NCBI GenBank assembly: GCA_945952315.1
Contig: CAMFIE010000014.1
Location: forward strand, 1-64,000
Origin: an uncultured Rhizobium sp.
Lineage (GTDB): Bacteria > Pseudomonadota > Alphaproteobacteria > Rhizobiales > Rhizobiaceae
Length of the DNA: 64,000 bases
Direction: 5' to 3'
Shown: positions 8,506 through 16,963 of the stretch, in pieces
Layout of the letters: each line of letters begins with the position of its first letter
How positions within the stretch are numbered: position 1 is the stretch's first letter
Program-made: the position numbers and the translations under genes
The notes under the pieces: generated by a model
Seen by the model: only the letters and a program-made list of their open reading frames with translations
What the model was told of the DNA's origin: nothing
Database searches by the model: none

Positions 8506-9843
8506 TCAGGCGTCAAGCCCGAACAGACGGGCCATATAGGGCGTCACCAGCCGGTTCTCCGGGTCGAAATCCCGGCGAACCGCGAGCGCATCGGCAAAGC
8601 GCGGGTAAAGGGGAGCGAGCTCGCGGGCGGTCAGATTGTGCATCTTGCCCCAGTGGGGCCGCCCGTCATGGCGCAGGAAAATTTCTTCCGCCGCCCGGAA
8701 ATAGCCGTGGCATTTTTCCGATGCATCGTGGTGGATCGCGATCGAGCAGGTCTCGCGTCCGTAAAACGGGCTGAGCCAGGCATCGTCTGCTGCCACCACC
8801 CGCACCTCCATCGGAAAATAGACGCGCGGGAAATGCCGTTCGGTAAGCGGGATGAGCTGGCGCAGCACGGCAGGCCCTGCCTCCAGCGGCAGATGATATT
8901 CCATTTCGTTGAACCGGGTCCGCCGCTCGTTCGGATAGGCCTTCAGCCAGTCCTCGACGAAATCCTCCTCCGGCACGAGGCGAAGGGCTGCGGCGATCAT
9001 CGCCCGGCGGATCGCAGGCACGCGGGAGAAAAGGCCGCGCATCATCCGAAGCAGGGTCAGCGCCATCTCGTCATCGTCCGGCGGGCGGATTTCTGCGGGC
9101 AGATCGACGATATCGGCGCGCGACAGAAGCACATTGGCCGCATGCGGGATGACGAAGAATTCCACCGAGCGGCTTTCCCGCATCAGTGCCTCGAAACCCT
9201 CCAGCACCGCATCGAGCGGCACGAAGGCCCGGCGGCGATGCAGCCGGTAGGGTTTGACATTCTGCACGGTCATCGCCGTCATCGCGCCGAAAGAGCCGAG
9301 GGAGACGGCAGCCGCCTTGAGAAGATCGGCGTTGTCACCGTCGCGCGTGAGCTGGTGACAGCGACCGCGCGCATCCACGAGTTCCAGCCCGAGCAGATGC
9401 GTGTGATAGGCCCCGAGCGTATGGCCGGACCCGTGGGTGCCGGTGGCAATCGCCCCGGCAAAGGTCTGCACATCCACATCACCCATGTTCGGCAGGGCCT
9501 GCCCGGCCTCGTCAAGGGCGCGGGTCAGGGCGCTGATCCGGGTTGCCGCGCCAAAGCGGGCGGTGAGGGCAGCCGCATCGTGATCATGAAGCCCGCTGAA
9601 GGCAGAAAGATCGATCAGCGTCGCCTGCGTTTCCACCAGCGGGGTGAAGGAGTGTCCGGCACCCATGATGCGCAAGGGGCCGGAACCGGTGCGGATCAGC
9701 CGCGACAGGGCTTCGACATCCTGCGGTCTGGCAATCGCGGAAGGGCGCGCCCTGACCGAGCCGGACCAGTTCGACCAGATTTCGGGGGCCTTGCCGGACG
9801 GTGCCGTCAGGTCTTTGTCCGGCCGGGTTCGGGGCTGGTCCAT
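8506..9843 (-). CDS. FAD-linked aldonolactone oxidase-like protein
   Basis: A 445-residue VAO-fold flavoprotein related to D-arabinono-1,4-lactone oxidase and L-gulonolactone oxidase. The N-terminal FAD domain has RIMGAGHSFTPL, whose His is the usual site of covalent FAD linkage, and the GAIATGTHGSG motif. The C-terminal ALO domain ends with the diagnostic HWGK of RPHWGKMHNL. Such enzymes oxidise sugar lactones or related polyols; the substrate here is not determined. No signal peptide is seen. It is divergent from a TetR gene, with a perfect palindrome between them, so the TetR protein may control it. Confidence 0.85.
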   Translation of the reverse strand: MDQPRTRPDKDLTAPSGKAPEIWSNWSGSVRARPSAIARPQDVEALSRLIRTGSGPLRIMGAGHSFTPLVETQATLIDLSAFSGLHDHDAAALTARFGAATRISALTRALDEAGQALPNMGDVDVQTFAGAIATGTHGSGHTLGAYHTHLLGLELVDARGRCHQLTRDGDNADLLKAAAVSLGSFGAMTAMTVQNVKPYRLHRRRAFVPLDAVLEGFEALMRESRSVEFFVIPHAANVLLSRADIVDLPAEIRPPDDDEMALTLLRMMRGLFSRVPAIRRAMIAAALRLVPEEDFVEDWLKAYPNERRTRFNEMEYHLPLEAGPAVLRQLIPLTERHFPRVYFPMEVRVVAADDAWLSPFYGRETCSIAIHHDASEKCHGYFRAAEEIFLRHDGRPHWGKMHNLTARELAPLYPRFADALAVRRDFDPENRLVTPYMARLFGLDA

Positions 9844-10033
9844 TTTTTAAGCCTTCTGATCCACAGCCACGCCAATTCATCCGCTTCTACCGGAAAAAGC
9901 TTCGCCTGTCCGCCTCGCTTTTGCCGCCTGTAACAGGTATGGGACCCGACAGCCGGACGTTGCGTCCGGATATTTGTTCTCGATCAAACACTTTTCTGTG
10001 CGGGCGGCTATGCCTGAAGCGCAGAAGTGCTAT

Positions 10034-10058
10034 AATAAATCATTGTTATTGATTTATT
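10034..10058. promoter_or_regulatory. Perfect palindrome, likely TetR operator
   Basis: The arms AATAAATCA (10034-10042) and TGATTTATT (10050-10058) are exact inverted repeats separated by 7 nt. They overlap a TATAAT hexamer at 10031-10036 and lie 31 bp upstream of the TetR start. Position and symmetry fit an autoregulatory operator that may also serve the divergent flavoprotein gene. Confidence 0.6.
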
Positions 10059-10089
10059 GCCACGGCGGATAGCGGCCATGGAGGCCCGA

Positions 10090-10725
10090 ATGGATATGAT
10101 GACGAAGCCCCGGCCGCTGGCCATGCGCCGCAGGCCCAAGCAGGAGCGCTCCCGCGAGCGGGTGGATGAAATCCTCGCGGTTGCGATGCGGCTGATCGGT
10201 GAAAAGGGCATCGATGCGGTGACGATGAAGGAGGTCGCCCAGCATTCCGGCGGGCCGATTGCTTCGGTCTACCAGTATTTTCCCAACAAGTCGGCAATCA
10301 TCGGGATGCTTTACGAGCGCTACAGCGCCTCGATCCTCGAAATCCTGTCCGACTGCATGCGTGATGTGGATAGTCTCGAGGCATTGCTGGACGCGGTCTC
10401 GAATTCGATCCGGCGCTATCATGATTTCATGAAGGGCGAGCCCGCGCTGGTCGATCTTGTGAATGCGGTGCATGCCGACAAGAGCCTGCAGCCGGTCGAT
10501 ACCGAACAGACGCATGTGGTGGTCGATGCCTTCTATGGCACGACCTGCCATATTTTTCCCGAAGCAGCGCTGGAGCAGTATCGCCGCACGCTGTTCCTGC
10601 TCATCCAGCTCACGTCTTCCACGGTGCGGCTGGCGCTCGGCATGCCGGAAGAGCAGGGACGGGCGATGGTGGAGGAATTCAGCGCCATCGTCTGCCTGCA
10701 GATGCGCCATCTCGCCAAGGGATAA
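10090..10725 (+). CDS. TetR-family transcriptional regulator
   Basis: A 211-residue repressor. The start at 10090 follows GGAGG (10080-10084); upstream TTG 10057 and ATG 10078 lack such a site. The N-terminal HTH is clear: RVDEILAVAMRLIGEKGIDA, TMKEVAQHSG and IASVYQYFPNKSAII. The C-terminal ligand domain is not assignable. It resembles the second TetR protein of this window (62515-63162) in the SVYQYFP recognition helix. The candidate target is the divergent flavoprotein gene through the palindrome at 10034-10058. Confidence 0.88.
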   Translation: MDMMTKPRPLAMRRRPKQERSRERVDEILAVAMRLIGEKGIDAVTMKEVAQHSGGPIASVYQYFPNKSAIIGMLYERYSASILEILSDCMRDVDSLEALLDAVSNSIRRYHDFMKGEPALVDLVNAVHADKSLQPVDTEQTHVVVDAFYGTTCHIFPEAALEQYRRTLFLLIQLTSSTVRLALGMPEEQGRAMVEEFSAIVCLQMRHLAKG

Positions 10726-10751
10726 GGCCACCCGTTTTAGAAAAGAGATCA

Positions 10752-10785
10752 GCCCCCGCCTGTGGACTGCACGGGCGGGGGTTTT
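10752..10785. terminator. Rho-independent terminator after TetR gene
   Basis: An 8-bp GC stem (10753-10760 with 10774-10781) with an inner GTG/CAC pairing is followed by TTTT. It lies 27 nt past the TetR stop and just before the convergent puuB-like stop at 10797. Confidence 0.8.
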
Positions 10786-10796
10786 CGCGTCGTCGC

Positions 10797-12110
10797 TCAG
10801 ATGCCGAGCTTGTCGCGCAGGCCGTAATACCAGGCCCCCAGCGCCGTCAGCGGCACGCGGAACAGCTTGCCGCCCGGGAAGGGGAAGTTCGGCAGCGAGG
10901 ACCAGACATCGAAGCGTTCGGCCTGTCCGGCAATCGCCTCGCCCAGCACCTTGCCCAGCAGATGCGTGGTCGTTACCCCGTGGCCGCTGTCGCCATGGCT
11001 GAAATAGACGGTCGGCGAGAGGCGGCCCATATGCGGAATGCGCGACAGCGTCAGCGCAAAATTGCCGCTCCAGGCATAGTCGATCCGCACATTTGCAAGC
11101 TCGGGGAAGGTCTTCAGCATGTTCGGGCGGATCTTGCCGGTCAGCGTCCTCGGATCATGGCCACCATAGACGATGCCGCCGCCATAGAGCAGGCGGTTGT
11201 CGGTCGTGCGGCGATAGTAGTCGAGAACGTAATTGGCATCTTCCACGCAGTAATCGGCCGGAAGCAGGCTTTCGATCAGCTCCTTCGGCAACGGTTCGGT
11301 CGCCATTACCTGGGTGGAAACCGGCATCATCCGATCGCCGATGGCGGGCAGGAGATTGCCGAGATAGGCATTGCCGCAGACCAGCACGAACTTGCAGTCC
11401 ACCGAGCCGGATTGCGTCCGCACCACCGGCTTTGCGCCCTGATCGACCGCGATCACCCGCGAATTCTCGTAGATCACGCCGCCAAGGCTTTCGAGCGCGC
11501 GGGCTTCGCCCAGCACCAGGTTCAGCGGATGGATATGGCCGCCGAGCTTGTCGATCATGCCGCCGGCATAGACATCCGACTTCACATATTTGCCGACCTC
11601 GGCTTTGGACACCATTTCAAGCCCGGTATGGCCGTGCTTTTCCCAGTGCTGGCGCACATGATCCATCTCGCGGATCTGCTTGTCGGTGAAGGCGGCGAAG
11701 AAGCCGCCGTGGCGCAGGTCGCAGTTGATCTTGTATTTGGCAATGCGCTCGCGGATGATGTTGCCGCCCTCGAGCGACATCTTGCCCAGTTCCACGGCCT
11801 TGGCCGGGCCATAGCGCTTGGCGATGGTTTCAAGATCGCGGCTGTAGCCGTTGACGATCTGGCCGCCATTGCGGCCCGACGCGCCGAAGCCGACGCGCAT
11901 TGCTTCCAGCACGACCACGCGATAGCCGCGCTCGGCGAGTTCGAGACCGGCGGAAATGCCGGTATAGCCCGCGCCGATCACGCAGATATCGGTCTCGATA
12001 TTGGCATCCAGCGAAGGGCGCACCTGCTGGTCATTGGCGGAGGCGGCATACCAGCTTGCGGCATGGCCGGGATTGGTGCTGACGGAGGAAAGGTGTTCGG
12101 TCATGATCAT
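10797..12110 (-). CDS. puuB: FAD-dependent oxidoreductase, gamma-glutamylputrescine oxidase-like
   Basis: A 437-residue DAO-family flavoprotein. The dinucleotide-binding motif DICVIGAGYTGISAGLELAE begins about residue 41 and is followed by GFGASGRNGGQIVNGYS, the typical PuuB arrangement. The N-terminal SWYAASANDQQ also matches PuuB-type proteins. PuuB oxidises gamma-glutamylputrescine to the aldehyde, releasing ammonia and peroxide. It overlaps the upstream glutamine-synthetase-like gene by ATGA (12107-12110), and that pairing strengthens the assignment. Several paralogues act on other amines in rhizobia, so the exact substrate is uncertain. Confidence 0.8.
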   Translation of the reverse strand: MIMTEHLSSVSTNPGHAASWYAASANDQQVRPSLDANIETDICVIGAGYTGISAGLELAERGYRVVVLEAMRVGFGASGRNGGQIVNGYSRDLETIAKRYGPAKAVELGKMSLEGGNIIRERIAKYKINCDLRHGGFFAAFTDKQIREMDHVRQHWEKHGHTGLEMVSKAEVGKYVKSDVYAGGMIDKLGGHIHPLNLVLGEARALESLGGVIYENSRVIAVDQGAKPVVRTQSGSVDCKFVLVCGNAYLGNLLPAIGDRMMPVSTQVMATEPLPKELIESLLPADYCVEDANYVLDYYRRTTDNRLLYGGGIVYGGHDPRTLTGKIRPNMLKTFPELANVRIDYAWSGNFALTLSRIPHMGRLSPTVYFSHGDSGHGVTTTHLLGKVLGEAIAGQAERFDVWSSLPNFPFPGGKLFRVPLTALGAWYYGLRDKLGI

Positions 12111-13468
12111 ACGGTCCGGATGTAAGCGTCATATTCGACGTCGGTCACACGAAGGGAAAATTCGGCCAGTTCCTGCTGCTTGCAGGCGGTGTAGAGGCCG
12201 CGATATTCCGGCGTGAGCGTCGCATAGGCGAAGGTGGATTTGGCAAAGCGCTGCAGCGCATAGTCCCAGTTGGTGGGCAGCGGTTCGTGGTTGACCGCAT
12301 GGTCATCGCCGGTGATCGCCCCGCCCGGGTGAAGCTTTTCCTTCATGCCGGAAAGCGCGCCGTTGAGGATCATCGCCAGCACCAGATAGGGATTGGTATC
12401 GGCACCGGCGACGCGATGCTCGATACGGGTCGCAGGCTTCGACGAGGTGATGACGCGCACGGCCGCCGAGCGGTTGTCAAAACCCCAGGAGGCATAGGTC
12501 GGCGCGTGTTCGGAAGGGCGAAGCCGCCGGTAGGAATTGGCATGCGGGGCAAAGACCGCCATGCTTTCTCCCATATTGGCAATCAGCCCGCCGACCGAAT
12601 GCATCAGCGTATCGGCCGGCTTGTCACTGTCGCTCACATAGATGTTGCGGCCATGTTCGTCGAGCACGGAGAAATGCACATGCATGCCGGATCCGGCCTG
12701 CGTGCCATAGGGCTTTGCCATGAAGGTGGCATCGAGATCATGGCGACGGGCCACACCCTTGACGATGCGCTTCAGAAGCACGGCGAAATCCGCCGCCTGC
12801 AGGGCATCCGGCACGTGATTGAGGTTGATCTCGTACTGGCCGGGGCCGTTTTCGCGCAGCACCGTATCGGCGGGAACACCCTGTTCCTTCGCCGCCCGGG
12901 CAATATCCATGAAGACCGGCTCGAGATCCTGCAGCTCGGAGACCGACAGAACCTGCGTCTGGCTTGTATGCCAGCGGCCCTCGCGCGAGTTTGGCGGGCG
13001 GACCGGATCAAGCGCCGAGCGCACCGGATCGATCAGGTAGAATTCCAGCTCGGTTGCCACCACAGGCGTGAGCTTCAGATCGGCAAAGCGCTTCATCACA
13101 TTGGCCAGCACCTGCCGTGGATTGCCGAAAAAGCCGGACCCATCCGCATTGCGCATGTCCAGCATCACCTGCGCGGTCGGCCGGTTCAGCCAGTTCACCC
13201 GTGCAAGCGTTCCCTCGACCGGGAAGCAGAGGCCATCCGGATCGCCGGTGCCTTCGGCAAGGCCCGCCGCGTTCACGTCGCGGCCCCAGCAGTCCAGCGC
13301 ATAGACCGAGCGGGGAATGGCCATCCCCTTGGTCAGCACATCAAGCGCCCGCTCGCGGGGAATCCACTTGCCGCGCGGCATGCCATTCACGTCAATAACA
13401 AAGGCTTCCAGGACTTCAATATCCTGGTTCTGACGCAAGAATTCCTGCGCCCTTATCGCAATGTCCAT
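12107..13468 (-). CDS. puuA: Glutamine synthetase family protein, gamma-glutamylputrescine synthetase-like
   Basis: A 453-residue type I glutamine-synthetase-fold enzyme. The N-terminal grasp domain (FVIDVNGMPRGKWIPRERAL) and the catalytic signature KPYGTQAGSGMHVHFSV are present, as is the ATP-binding end of the fold. In this subfamily the enzyme ligates glutamate to putrescine or similar amines instead of ammonia. It precedes the puuB-like gene in an overlapping operon. The 290-bp region upstream carries AT-rich promoter elements. Rhizobia have several such paralogues, so the amine substrate is not certain. Confidence 0.82.
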   Translation of the reverse strand: MDIAIRAQEFLRQNQDIEVLEAFVIDVNGMPRGKWIPRERALDVLTKGMAIPRSVYALDCWGRDVNAAGLAEGTGDPDGLCFPVEGTLARVNWLNRPTAQVMLDMRNADGSGFFGNPRQVLANVMKRFADLKLTPVVATELEFYLIDPVRSALDPVRPPNSREGRWHTSQTQVLSVSELQDLEPVFMDIARAAKEQGVPADTVLRENGPGQYEINLNHVPDALQAADFAVLLKRIVKGVARRHDLDATFMAKPYGTQAGSGMHVHFSVLDEHGRNIYVSDSDKPADTLMHSVGGLIANMGESMAVFAPHANSYRRLRPSEHAPTYASWGFDNRSAAVRVITSSKPATRIEHRVAGADTNPYLVLAMILNGALSGMKEKLHPGGAITGDDHAVNHEPLPTNWDYALQRFAKSTFAYATLTPEYRGLYTACKQQELAEFSLRVTDVEYDAYIRTV

Positions 13469-13759
13469 AAATCACCGAAAAGTTGTTGTCATGATCCGTT
13501 GCTCCACAAAGCCTTCAGGGCTTGCGGAGAGAGGAGCGTTGCTACGCTAACGGTCGCCACTTTCGTGCGCGAAATGAAGAAAACGGATCATGTTGTTCGG
13601 TCCCGGATTTCAATGCTGCCGGGAGGCTCCGATTTATACGAGGGTATAACTATAATACATAAAAGCCGCAAAAAAGCCAGCCGGAGGCGGAATAAAAGAG
13701 AAAAGGGCGGATGACCTTCGTCTTTCCCCTTTCAATTCAAACGGTTGGGCCTGTTGACA
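13469..13759 (-). promoter_or_regulatory. puuA upstream region with distant inverted repeat
   Basis: The region contains AT-rich hexamers near 13635-13665 suited to a minus-strand promoter. It also has an 11-bp exact inverted repeat, CATGATCCGTT (13490-13500) and AACGGATCATG (13582-13592), about 80 bp apart. The arms could be paired operators or fold into a long hairpin in the leader. No gene is seen. Confidence 0.35.
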
Positions 13760-15013
13760 TCAGGGCCGGAAACGCTCCGGTGCAAAGGGGGATGGATCGA
13801 CGAAGGGCTTTTCCCCGGTCATCATTTCGGCGAGAAGGCGTCCGGTAACGGGGCCTATGGTCAGCCCGTGATGGGCATGGCCGAAGGCGAACCACACATC
13901 CGAATGCCGCGGTGCCCGGCCGATCACCGGCATCATGTCGGGCGTGCAGGGGCGTGCGCCCATCCAGGGCTCCGGATCGAGCCGGTTCGCAAGCGGGAAG
14001 ACGGTCCGGGCAACGGCTTCTGCACGCTGAAGCTGCACCGGCGATTTCGCCGCATCACGGTTTGCAAATTCCGCCCCTGTCGTCAGCCGGATGCCCTGAC
14101 GCATCGGCGCGAGGAAATAGCCGCGCTCGGTATCCATGGTCCAGTGGTTCAGCATTGCATTGCCTTCGGCGGCATAATGCATGTGATAGCCGCGCTTGAT
14201 GCCGAGCGGCATGGCATAGCCGAGCGCCTCGATCAGCTCCTTCGCCCAGGGGCCGAGCGCAAGCACCACGTCTTCCGCCTCGAACTTGCCTTCGACGGTC
14301 AGCACCTGCCAGCCGCCATTGCCGGAAAGGCGCTTCAGCGTCATGGCATCGCCGCGCACGAAACGCCCGCCAAGCGACTGGAAATGCGAAAGATAGGCCT
14401 GTGTCAGCCCGTGCGGGTCAAGCACCGTCCAGGGATCGGTCCAGCGCAGCGCGCCGATGAAGGCTGGCTTCAGATGCGGCTCTTCGGCAGCAAGTCCCGC
14501 CGCATCGAAGGTTTCGTAGCCGACGCCGAATTCCCGCTTCCAGCTTTCGGCCTCGGCGAAATCCTTGTCGCGGGCGGCTTCCGTCCGATAGGCCTTCTGC
14601 CAGCCGCGCGGGCCGATCAGCGCCTCGGCACCGGAGGCCTTGATCAGTGCCTCATGTTCCGAAATCGAGTTTTCGATCAGCGGTGCATAGGCAAGCGCGA
14701 TCCGGCGATGACGGGCAGGGGCCGAATGCCACCAGTAGCGCAGGAGGAAGGGCGCGGCTGCCGGAAGGGCGGCCATGTGATAATGCGCATCGATGCGGTT
14801 GTTCATCATGTAGCGGGCGAGCATGGTGATTTCGCGCGGGAAGCCGTAGGGCACCACGCCTTCGCGCTGGATCAGCCCGGCATTGCCATAGGATGTTTCC
14901 TCGCCCGCACCGCGCCTGTCGACCAGAATGACCTCGCGGCCACGCTTTTGCAGATGGATCGCCACCGAAACGCCGACAATACCCGCGCCCAGAACCAGCG
15001 TCGTCTTGGTCAT
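13760..15013 (-). CDS. FAD-dependent D-amino acid dehydrogenase-like oxidoreductase
   Basis: A 417-residue DAO-superfamily flavoprotein resembling DadA. ATG 15013 follows GGAAG, and the FAD motif TLVLGAGIVGVSVAIHLQKR starts at residue 5. YGNAGLIQREGVVPYGFP and the C-terminal GHAHHGLTIGPVTG are hallmarks of DadA-type enzymes, where the last segment binds FAD. These membrane-associated dehydrogenases deaminate D-amino acids or related cyclic amines. It lies downstream of the cupin gene and upstream of the puuAB-like operon on the same strand, so a role in amine or amino-acid catabolism is likely. The substrate is unknown. Confidence 0.85.
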   Translation of the reverse strand: MTKTTLVLGAGIVGVSVAIHLQKRGREVILVDRRGAGEETSYGNAGLIQREGVVPYGFPREITMLARYMMNNRIDAHYHMAALPAAAPFLLRYWWHSAPARHRRIALAYAPLIENSISEHEALIKASGAEALIGPRGWQKAYRTEAARDKDFAEAESWKREFGVGYETFDAAGLAAEEPHLKPAFIGALRWTDPWTVLDPHGLTQAYLSHFQSLGGRFVRGDAMTLKRLSGNGGWQVLTVEGKFEAEDVVLALGPWAKELIEALGYAMPLGIKRGYHMHYAAEGNAMLNHWTMDTERGYFLAPMRQGIRLTTGAEFANRDAAKSPVQLQRAEAVARTVFPLANRLDPEPWMGARPCTPDMMPVIGRAPRHSDVWFAFGHAHHGLTIGPVTGRLLAEMMTGEKPFVDPSPFAPERFRP

Positions 15014-15255
15014 GTTTACTTCCGCTTCACACTTCGCTTCCGGGCGGAAGGTGCCCCTCGTTGCTGCGGCGCGCAATTGTAAATTTTCGCAAGTGCCCAA
15101 ATTCCCGGATAATCCGGCCAAAGTTTGTTTTCGCCGGATTTATAACGGATCATATCTGGAATCGCAGTGAAAAGCACAAGCTCTGGTAGGTTGCCGTCGG
15201 GTTAATGGCATCAACTGGCACGGATTGTTCTGGCACAGGTTGATGCTTGCCGGAA

Positions 15256-15275
15256 GGGCCGGTCGCAACCGGCCC
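15256..15275 (-). terminator. Hairpin after the cupin gene
   Basis: GGGCCGGT (15256-15263) pairs with ACCGGCCC (15268-15275) around CGCA. It lies 20 nt past the cupin stop. The following minus-strand sequence is only weakly T-rich. Confidence 0.55.
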
Positions 15276-15294
15276 CCACATGCGGCAAATTCGC

Positions 15295-15648
15295 TTATTT
15301 CAGGCGGAAATCGAAGTGCTTGCGCACATATTCCTCGATCTTCCAGGTGCCCTTGAAATCGTGCTCGACCACAAAGGCATCGCCCGCCTTGACGGTCACC
15401 GGCGTGCCGCCATCCGGGGTGATCACGATACGGCCTTCGAGCATGTGCACGAATTCATAGGCCGTGTAGGTTGCATGATAGGTGCCGGGCGAGCATTCCC
15501 ACACGCCGGAGGCCATCGCGCCATCTGATGAGGTGTGGAGCGCCCAGGTCTTCATCGAGGGCGTGCCTTCCACGACCACCCAGCCGTCGAGATCATTGGT
15601 ATCCGGCTCGATGCCTTCGGTGCTGCCAAGCCGCGTGATCGTCTGCAT
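15295..15648 (-). CDS. Small cupin-domain protein (DUF861 type)
   Basis: A 117-residue single-domain cupin. The fold is indicated by GVWECSPGTYHATYTAYEFVHMLEGRIVITPDGG followed by VKAGDAFVVEHDFKGTWKIEE, matching the cupin_3 pattern found in ureidoglycine aminohydrolase and EutQ-like proteins. Small cupins of this type often sit beside amine-catabolic operons, as here next to dadA-like and puu-like genes. The precise reaction is unknown. A hairpin terminator follows. Confidence 0.8.
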   Translation of the reverse strand: MQTITRLGSTEGIEPDTNDLDGWVVVEGTPSMKTWALHTSSDGAMASGVWECSPGTYHATYTAYEFVHMLEGRIVITPDGGTPVTVKAGDAFVVEHDFKGTWKIEEYVRKHFDFRLK

Positions 15649-15754
15649 TCCTTCATCTCCCTCAAGAAAAGGCCGGCTGGATTGCCGGCCTGCATGATCC
15701 CGTCTGTGGCAAAGAGGAGGCCGAAAGGCGCGCCCATCCGCGACATGGCGGCCC

Positions 15755-16804
15755 TCAGCGTTCGGGATTGTTCCGGTTGTAGCGGATGGAGGCGCGCAGC
15801 GACACGCCGATCAGGCTGGCACCGGCAAGCCCCGTCACCACTTCCGGCACGGGCATCAGCGTCTGCAGATACATGATCAGCGCCAGCACGAGGATCGCGT
15901 AGAAGGCGCCATGCTCCAGATAGCGATATTCGGACAGCGTGCCCTTCTCCACCAGCATGATGGTCATCGAGCGCACATACATTGCCCCGATACCGAGGCC
16001 GATCGCGATGATGAACAGGTTGTTGGTGAGCGCAAAGGCCCCGATCACGCCATCGAAGGAGAAGCTCGCATCGAGCACTTCCAGATAGAGGAAGGCCCCG
16101 AAGCCGCCGCGGGCGGCAGCCGACAGGGTTTCCTGCGAGGCATCCAGCAATTCGCCGATCACCTCGACCAGCAGGAAGGTCACGAGGCCCCAGACGGCGG
16201 AAAACAGGAAGGTGATACCCTCTTCCTTCGGCAGGAGATAGGTGAAGACGAGCGCGAGAACCAGCGCGATGGCCACCTCGATGCCCTTCACCGAGGTGCG
16301 TACCATCTTCTTCTCAAACGCCGCGATCCAGTGCACGTCCTTTTCGCTGTCGAAGAAATAGGACAGGCCGACCATCATCAGGAAGGTGCCGCCAAAGGCG
16401 GAGATGCTGACATGCGTGCCTTCCATGATGTGGGCATAGTCTTCCGGCCGGAACATCGCCATGTGAAGCGCTGCCCAGGGGGTGATGCTCGCGGCAATCG
16501 CCACGATCACCAGCGGAAAGACGATGCGCATGCCGAAGACGGCAATGATGATGCCCCAGGTGAGGAAGCGCCGCTGCCAGAGCGGCGTCATGTCCTGCAG
16601 CTTGCGGGCATTGACGATGGCATTGTCGAAGGAGAGCGAGATTTCCAGCACGCCAAGCACGGCGCAAATGAACAATGCGGTAAAGGCCGCACCCATCGTG
16701 CCGCCATTTTGCCAGCCGAGAAAGGCCCCGAGCAGGAGGCCGAAGGCGGTGAAGGCAAAGGCCCATTGGAAATAGGAAAGAACGCTTTTGTCTGTCTTGG
16801 TCAT
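15755..16804 (-). CDS. DUF475 family TerC-like membrane protein
   Basis: A 349-residue polytopic inner-membrane protein with about nine hydrophobic segments. The segment VLGVLEISLSFDNAIVNARKL contains the conserved acidic residue and DNA motif shared with TerC, and a second copy appears as EVLDASFSFDGVIGAFALTNN, so the protein is a duplicated TerC-type domain. TerC relatives are linked to metal (Mn) export and tellurite resistance; the ion handled by DUF475 proteins is not established. A leader of about 130 nt with several hairpins precedes the start, and a perfect 14-bp palindrome directly abuts the ATG. Confidence 0.85.
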   Translation of the reverse strand: MTKTDKSVLSYFQWAFAFTAFGLLLGAFLGWQNGGTMGAAFTALFICAVLGVLEISLSFDNAIVNARKLQDMTPLWQRRFLTWGIIIAVFGMRIVFPLVIVAIAASITPWAALHMAMFRPEDYAHIMEGTHVSISAFGGTFLMMVGLSYFFDSEKDVHWIAAFEKKMVRTSVKGIEVAIALVLALVFTYLLPKEEGITFLFSAVWGLVTFLLVEVIGELLDASQETLSAAARGGFGAFLYLEVLDASFSFDGVIGAFALTNNLFIIAIGLGIGAMYVRSMTIMLVEKGTLSEYRYLEHGAFYAILVLALIMYLQTLMPVPEVVTGLAGASLIGVSLRASIRYNRNNPER

Positions 16805-16906
16805 GCGGGACGTCCCGCCGGCGTATGAACAGGCAGTACCGACATCACGAGAGCGCCGATTGAACTCTCGCCAGAGGGGCCCGGCACCAGATTCAAGATA
16901 AGGTGC
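16805..16906 (-). promoter_or_regulatory. Structured 5' leader of the DUF475 gene
   Basis: Three inverted repeats lie upstream of the start on the minus strand: GCACC/GGTGC (16884-16906), CGAGAG/CTCTCG (16848-16870), and the perfect palindrome GCGGGACGTCCCGC (16805-16818) directly before the ATG. The only ribosome-binding-like GGGA is inside the last palindrome. This suggests translational control, possibly by a metal-sensing RNA, because TerC-type genes often carry Mn riboswitches. I could not recognise the conserved yybP-ykoY core. Confidence 0.4.
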
Positions 16907-16963
16907 TGCGAGTAACTAACCCAGTTTCAGCGGGCGTCAAGCCCGACATTGTGCAAAACCGTA

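Noticed and set aside
16805-16960. yybP-ykoY manganese riboswitch before the DUF475 gene
   Set aside because: The conserved loop sequences of that RNA could not be recognised; only a generic structured leader is reported.
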